Shown here: positions 61,619 to 64,000 of the stretch, piece after piece
How the letters are laid out: each line of letters starts with the position of its first letter
Position numbering within the stretch: the first letter of the stretch is position 1
Assembly: GCA_963839095.1 (NCBI GenBank)
Contig: CAWIUF010000013.1
Span: forward strand, 62,001 to 126,000
From: Palsa-504 sp963839095
GTDB lineage: Bacteria > Actinomycetota > Actinomycetes > Streptosporangiales > Streptosporangiaceae
DNA length: 64,000 nucleotides
Direction of reading: 5' to 3'
Made by a program: the position numbers and the translations under genes
The notes under the pieces: generated by a model
What the model saw: the letters and a program-made list of their open reading frames with translations, nothing else
What the model was told of the DNA's origin: nothing
Database searches by the model: none

Positions 61619-62527
61619 ATGGGCACTACCGGCCAGGCCTTTCCGGACCGCCCGGTACGGATCATCGATCCATTCGGGGCCGGCGGCGGCGTCGATGTCA
61701 TCGCCCAGGCTCTGGCCAGCAGCCTGACGGCGGCGTGGGGTCAGCCGGCGATCGTGGAGAACCACCCGGGCGCCGGCGCCACCGCCGCGCCTGCGCTGGT
61801 CGCCCATGCCTCCCCCGACGGGTACACGCTGCTGATCAACACCAGCGCCCAGGCCTACAGCGCCGCCCGGGCAGGCGAGCTACCGTACGATCCCCTCCGG
61901 GACTTCGTTCCCGTCGCTGCGCTCACCAGTCAGCCCTACGTACTCGTGGCTGGCGCGCAGTCCGGCATCACCGCCATCGACGAGCTCGCCGCCGCGGCCA
62001 GTGACCGGCCCGGCGAGATCCGTTTCGCCTCCTCCGGCACCGGCACCGGCACCCACCTCGCGGTGGTGAAACTCAATCGCGACCTCGGCATCGCCGCCGT
62101 GCACACGCCGCCCGCAGCCACGGACGCAATCGCCGATGTGATCGCCGGCACGGCGGCCGGACACACCGCCTACGCGATGCTGCCGATCCCGCCCGCCGCT
62201 CCTTACCTGCAGGACGGCAGGCTCATCGCGCTCGGGGTCAGCACAGCGCGCCGCTCGCGCCTGCTGCCGGACGTACCGCCGCTCACCGAGGCGGGCGTCG
62301 CCGGCTTCGATTTCCCGATCTGGTACGGGATCTGGGCGCCAGCGCACACACCGGCCGGCATCGTCAGCACACTCGCCCGCGACATCGCGGACACCCTCGC
62401 CACGGCAGAACTATCGCAATGGCTGACGCAGCATGACGCGGATCCCATGCGCATGAGCCTCGCCGAGTTCGGGGCCTTCGTCGTGAGCGAAGCCGAACGC
62501 GCCGCGGTGCTGCTATCGACTTCCTGA
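61619..62527 (+). CDS. Bug/TctC-type tripartite tricarboxylate transporter binding-protein homologue, no signal peptide
   Basis: 302 aa. It begins at the mature sequence FPDRPVRIIDPFGAGGGVDV, IAQALASSLTAAWGQPAIVE then NHPGAGATAAPALVAHASPD, the diagnostic core of the Bug (TctC) family. LINTSAQAYSAARAGELPYD and FASSGTGTGTHLAVVK follow. Periplasmic or lipoprotein members have a signal; this one has none, and no TctA/TctB membrane genes are near. It may be a cytosolic descendant or a gene that lost its signal. The family is mainly found in Betaproteobacteria, so transfer is possible. Confidence 0.82.
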   Translation: MGTTGQAFPDRPVRIIDPFGAGGGVDVIAQALASSLTAAWGQPAIVENHPGAGATAAPALVAHASPDGYTLLINTSAQAYSAARAGELPYDPLRDFVPVAALTSQPYVLVAGAQSGITAIDELAAAASDRPGEIRFASSGTGTGTHLAVVKLNRDLGIAAVHTPPAATDAIADVIAGTAAGHTAYAMLPIPPAAPYLQDGRLIALGVSTARRSRLLPDVPPLTEAGVAGFDFPIWYGIWAPAHTPAGIVSTLARDIADTLATAELSQWLTQHDADPMRMSLAEFGAFVVSEAERAAVLLSTS

Positions 62528-62683
62528 GCCCAGGGCCAGTGGTTCCCCGCAACCAAGCCATGGACTTGCGATGGCACCCGCGCTGCTGGCTTGCGGACGA
62601 ACCGCTCGGGTCAGCGCCCGTCTTTACGAAGAGATCGCCCGCGACGACCCGCAGCCCTTCAAGCAGCGCCTGGCGGCCGTCGC

Positions 62684-62972
62684 TCATGACTGGGCATGTC
62701 GTCGGGGATCGATCACGTCGGCGGCTGCTTCGATGATCTGCCAGAGGGGGCTGTCGGTGCGGTCGTAGTAGACGCGGCGGGCGTCGTCCGGACGCACTTC
62801 CTCCAGCATGCCGAGGCGGACGAGCCGGCGGAGTTCCTTGGCGGCGTCCCCCTGCAAGATCACCTCGCGGGGCGGTTCTGACTGGTAGAACGTGTTTTGT
62901 GATGACCGGCTATCCAGAGGGCGAGCGCCAGCCGCACGGCCGTCCGAAGAGTTCCCGGCCTACTTCGTTCAC
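62684..62972 (-). pseudogene. HTH transcriptional regulator, frameshifted
   Basis: Starting at GTG 62972: VNEVGRELFGR, then in another frame VRLALALWIAGHHKTR, then FYQSEPPREVILQGDAAKEL with RRLVRLGMLEEVRPDDARRV and YYDRTDSPLWQIIEAAADVI to the TGA at 62684. It is a winged-HTH protein of about 95 aa (recognition helix around AAKELRRLVRLGML). At least two indels, near 62940 and 62895. A perfect AT-rich palindrome lies just upstream. Inactive as it stands. Confidence 0.6.
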
Positions 62973-63008
62973 ATCCAACGGCGTGTCCACGTCTACGAGC
63001 CGATAACT

Positions 63009-63029
63009 ACTATTTAGAATCTAAATAGT
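63009..63029. promoter_or_regulatory. AT-rich palindromic operator
   Basis: ACTATTTAGA and TCTAAATAGT flank a single A, making a perfect 21-bp palindrome at 63009-63029. It is far richer in A/T than the genome and lies 37 nt before the regulator relic. Such sites are classical dimer operators or promoters. To the right, up to 63222, no gene was recognised. Confidence 0.7.
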
Positions 63030-63222
63030 AAAAACTTGTCCTGATGCGAGTACAGCATGGACCTTCCGGTGGTTACCAGCTGGCACGAGGGGAAAGATCT
63101 CCAACTTCGGATACCTCGGGACGAACAAGACACAAGGCGCTGTTCGGATATTAGCTGCCGCAAGTGCCTGATACCGGACGACACGCCAATGCCGTTCGGG
63201 CATTGTAAGGTTCGTCGTCCCG

Positions 63223-64000
63223 CTAGCCCGGCAGGGTCGCGGGAACCCCGAAGCGGGGAAGCACGGTTTCATCGAAACGCGTTATCGCGCTGACGCGGCG
63301 GCCGGAAAGGGTAAAGACCAGCATGCCGGTGGCGCGGGCGATGCCGGACGGCTGGTCCGCGAGATACATGACGAGCGCGGGCTGGCCGTTGGCCCGGGTC
63401 GGGACCGGCCGGCAGATGACGCCGGGCCGGAAAATGGCCGCGCGGAGGAACCGGGCGACGAGTTCCCGGCCCAGGTACTCCAGCGGTACCGGCGGCATGG
63501 TCATCAGCACGTCCTCGGTCAGGAGAGCGACCAGGCCGTCCACGTCGCCGTTCTGGTAGGCCCGGGTGAGCCGGTCCACGAGATCCTGCTCGGCGGCCGA
63601 GCCGCGCGGCGGCGGCGGTTCCTGGCTCGCGGACGGCGGGAGCTGGCGCTGCAGGGTCGCCCGGGCCCGCTTGAGCGCGCTCTTGACCGACTCCTGCGTG
63701 GTGCCGAGCATGTGCGCCACCTCGCGGGCCGGGAAGTCGAGGACGTCGCGCAGGATCACGACCGCGCGCTGCCGCGGCGGCAGCGTCTGCAAGGCGACGA
63801 TGAAGGCCAGCGAGATCGCCTCGCCGGCCTCATACCGGGCCTCCGGGCCAGCGGTGACGTCCGCGAGCCCCGCCAGGAGGGTGTCGGGGTAGGGCTCCAG
63901 CCACGGCGTGCCGCCCAGCCTGGTCGGCTCGGGCGCGTCGACCCCGGGCGGCGGCCAGCCAGTCTGCGGGCGCCGCCGCGACGAACGCAGCGCGTTCAGG
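63223..64000 (-). CDS. ECF sigma factor (SigG-like) with C-terminal SnoaL-like domain, 5' end outside window
   Basis: The C-terminal 258 codons are present. Sigma-4: AFIVALQTLPPRQRAVVILR then FPAREVAHMLGTTQESVKSA (HTH) and LKRARATLQRQLP. Before it is a linker (PWLEPYPDTLLAGLADVTAG). After it comes a SnoaL/NTF2-like regulatory domain, from LVDRLTRAYQNGDVDGLVAL to VFTLSGRRVSAITRFDETVL. This is the layout of SigG/ECF41-56-like factors, where the C-terminal domain controls sigma activity. The sigma-2 region lies beyond the right edge. Confidence 0.87.
   Translation of the reverse strand, partial: LNALRSSRRRPQTGWPPPGVDAPEPTRLGGTPWLEPYPDTLLAGLADVTAGPEARYEAGEAISLAFIVALQTLPPRQRAVVILRDVLDFPAREVAHMLGTTQESVKSALKRARATLQRQLPPSASQEPPPPRGSAAEQDLVDRLTRAYQNGDVDGLVALLTEDVLMTMPPVPLEYLGRELVARFLRAAIFRPGVICRPVPTRANGQPALVMYLADQPSGIARATGMLVFTLSGRRVSAITRFDETVLPRFGVPATLPG

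Noticed and set aside
1..64000. tRNA, rRNA, riboswitch, CRISPR array and complete insertion sequences
   Set aside because: None recognised when reading both strands; no regularly spaced repeats and no intact transposase or integrase motif.

Overview
The window is high-GC DNA with the gene density, GTG starts and gene families of an actinomycete (Actinomycetota). Pointers are two mycothiol-type DinB/TIGR03086 proteins, a MocR/YczE pair, a SigG-like ECF sigma factor, a DivIVA-type coiled-coil protein next to an RsbW-like ATPase, and many small regulator/enzyme pairs. No rRNA, tRNA, CRISPR array or intact transposase was found. I could not assign a genus.

Layout. 1-5.1 kb: the first codons of a LacI-like repressor face, across a palindromic operator, a four-gene catabolic operon (M20 amidohydrolase, APC permease, cyclase-family hydrolase, class V PLP enzyme). 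5.2-9.2 kb: a phage-protease-related small protein, an alpha/beta hydrolase, a cytidine deaminase relic, a frameshifted methyltransferase, a PPOX protein and an MBL hydrolase. 9.2-13.3 kb: three exported enzymes (M1 peptidase, polysaccharide deacetylase, GH15-like protein). 13.3-17 kb: DUF3626, a methyltransferase and a twice-frameshifted ABC exporter. 17-18.6 kb: an AT-richer decayed patch with a relic of a RelA/SpoT-like effector and a translationally coupled partner. 18.7-23.5 kb: a very large reading frame joining a RelE/ParE-like domain, an SF1 helicase and a long beta-rich extension, interrupted by two frameshifts.

23.7-36.4 kb: self-contained regulatory and metabolic units, several with clear operators: hydrolase, PhyH-type dioxygenase, coiled-coil protein with anti-sigma-like ATPase, VOC/WYL pair, VapBC, SDR/TetR pair, MerR/epimerase pair, ArsR-SRPBCC-DinB operon. 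36.4-41.9 kb: a MacB-like efflux cluster diverging from an OmpR-type two-component system. 41.9-44.6 kb: two convergent paralogues of unknown function. 44.7-56.6 kb: a region shaped by duplication, with two copies of a 49-residue membrane protein and its leader, and two copies of an AraC-AraC pair, one of them truncated. It also holds an ABC exporter, MocR/YczE, a TetR/membrane-protein pair, a STAS protein and an SDR with its active site deleted. 57-64 kb: a sedolisin, a lipoprotein, a GNAT-methyltransferase fusion, a signal-less Bug-type binding protein, a decayed HTH regulator with an AT-rich operator, and an ECF sigma factor cut by the right edge.

Two themes stand out. Single-base frameshifts, mostly in G/C runs, interrupt more than ten recognisable genes, so either the assembly carries indel errors or this is a decaying region. 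Many repressor/target pairs carry near-perfect inverted repeats, so the regulatory logic can be read directly. The best candidates for an undescribed system are the RelE-helicase giant, the RelA/SpoT-like effector relic with its partner, and the duplicated micro-membrane protein with its conserved leader.
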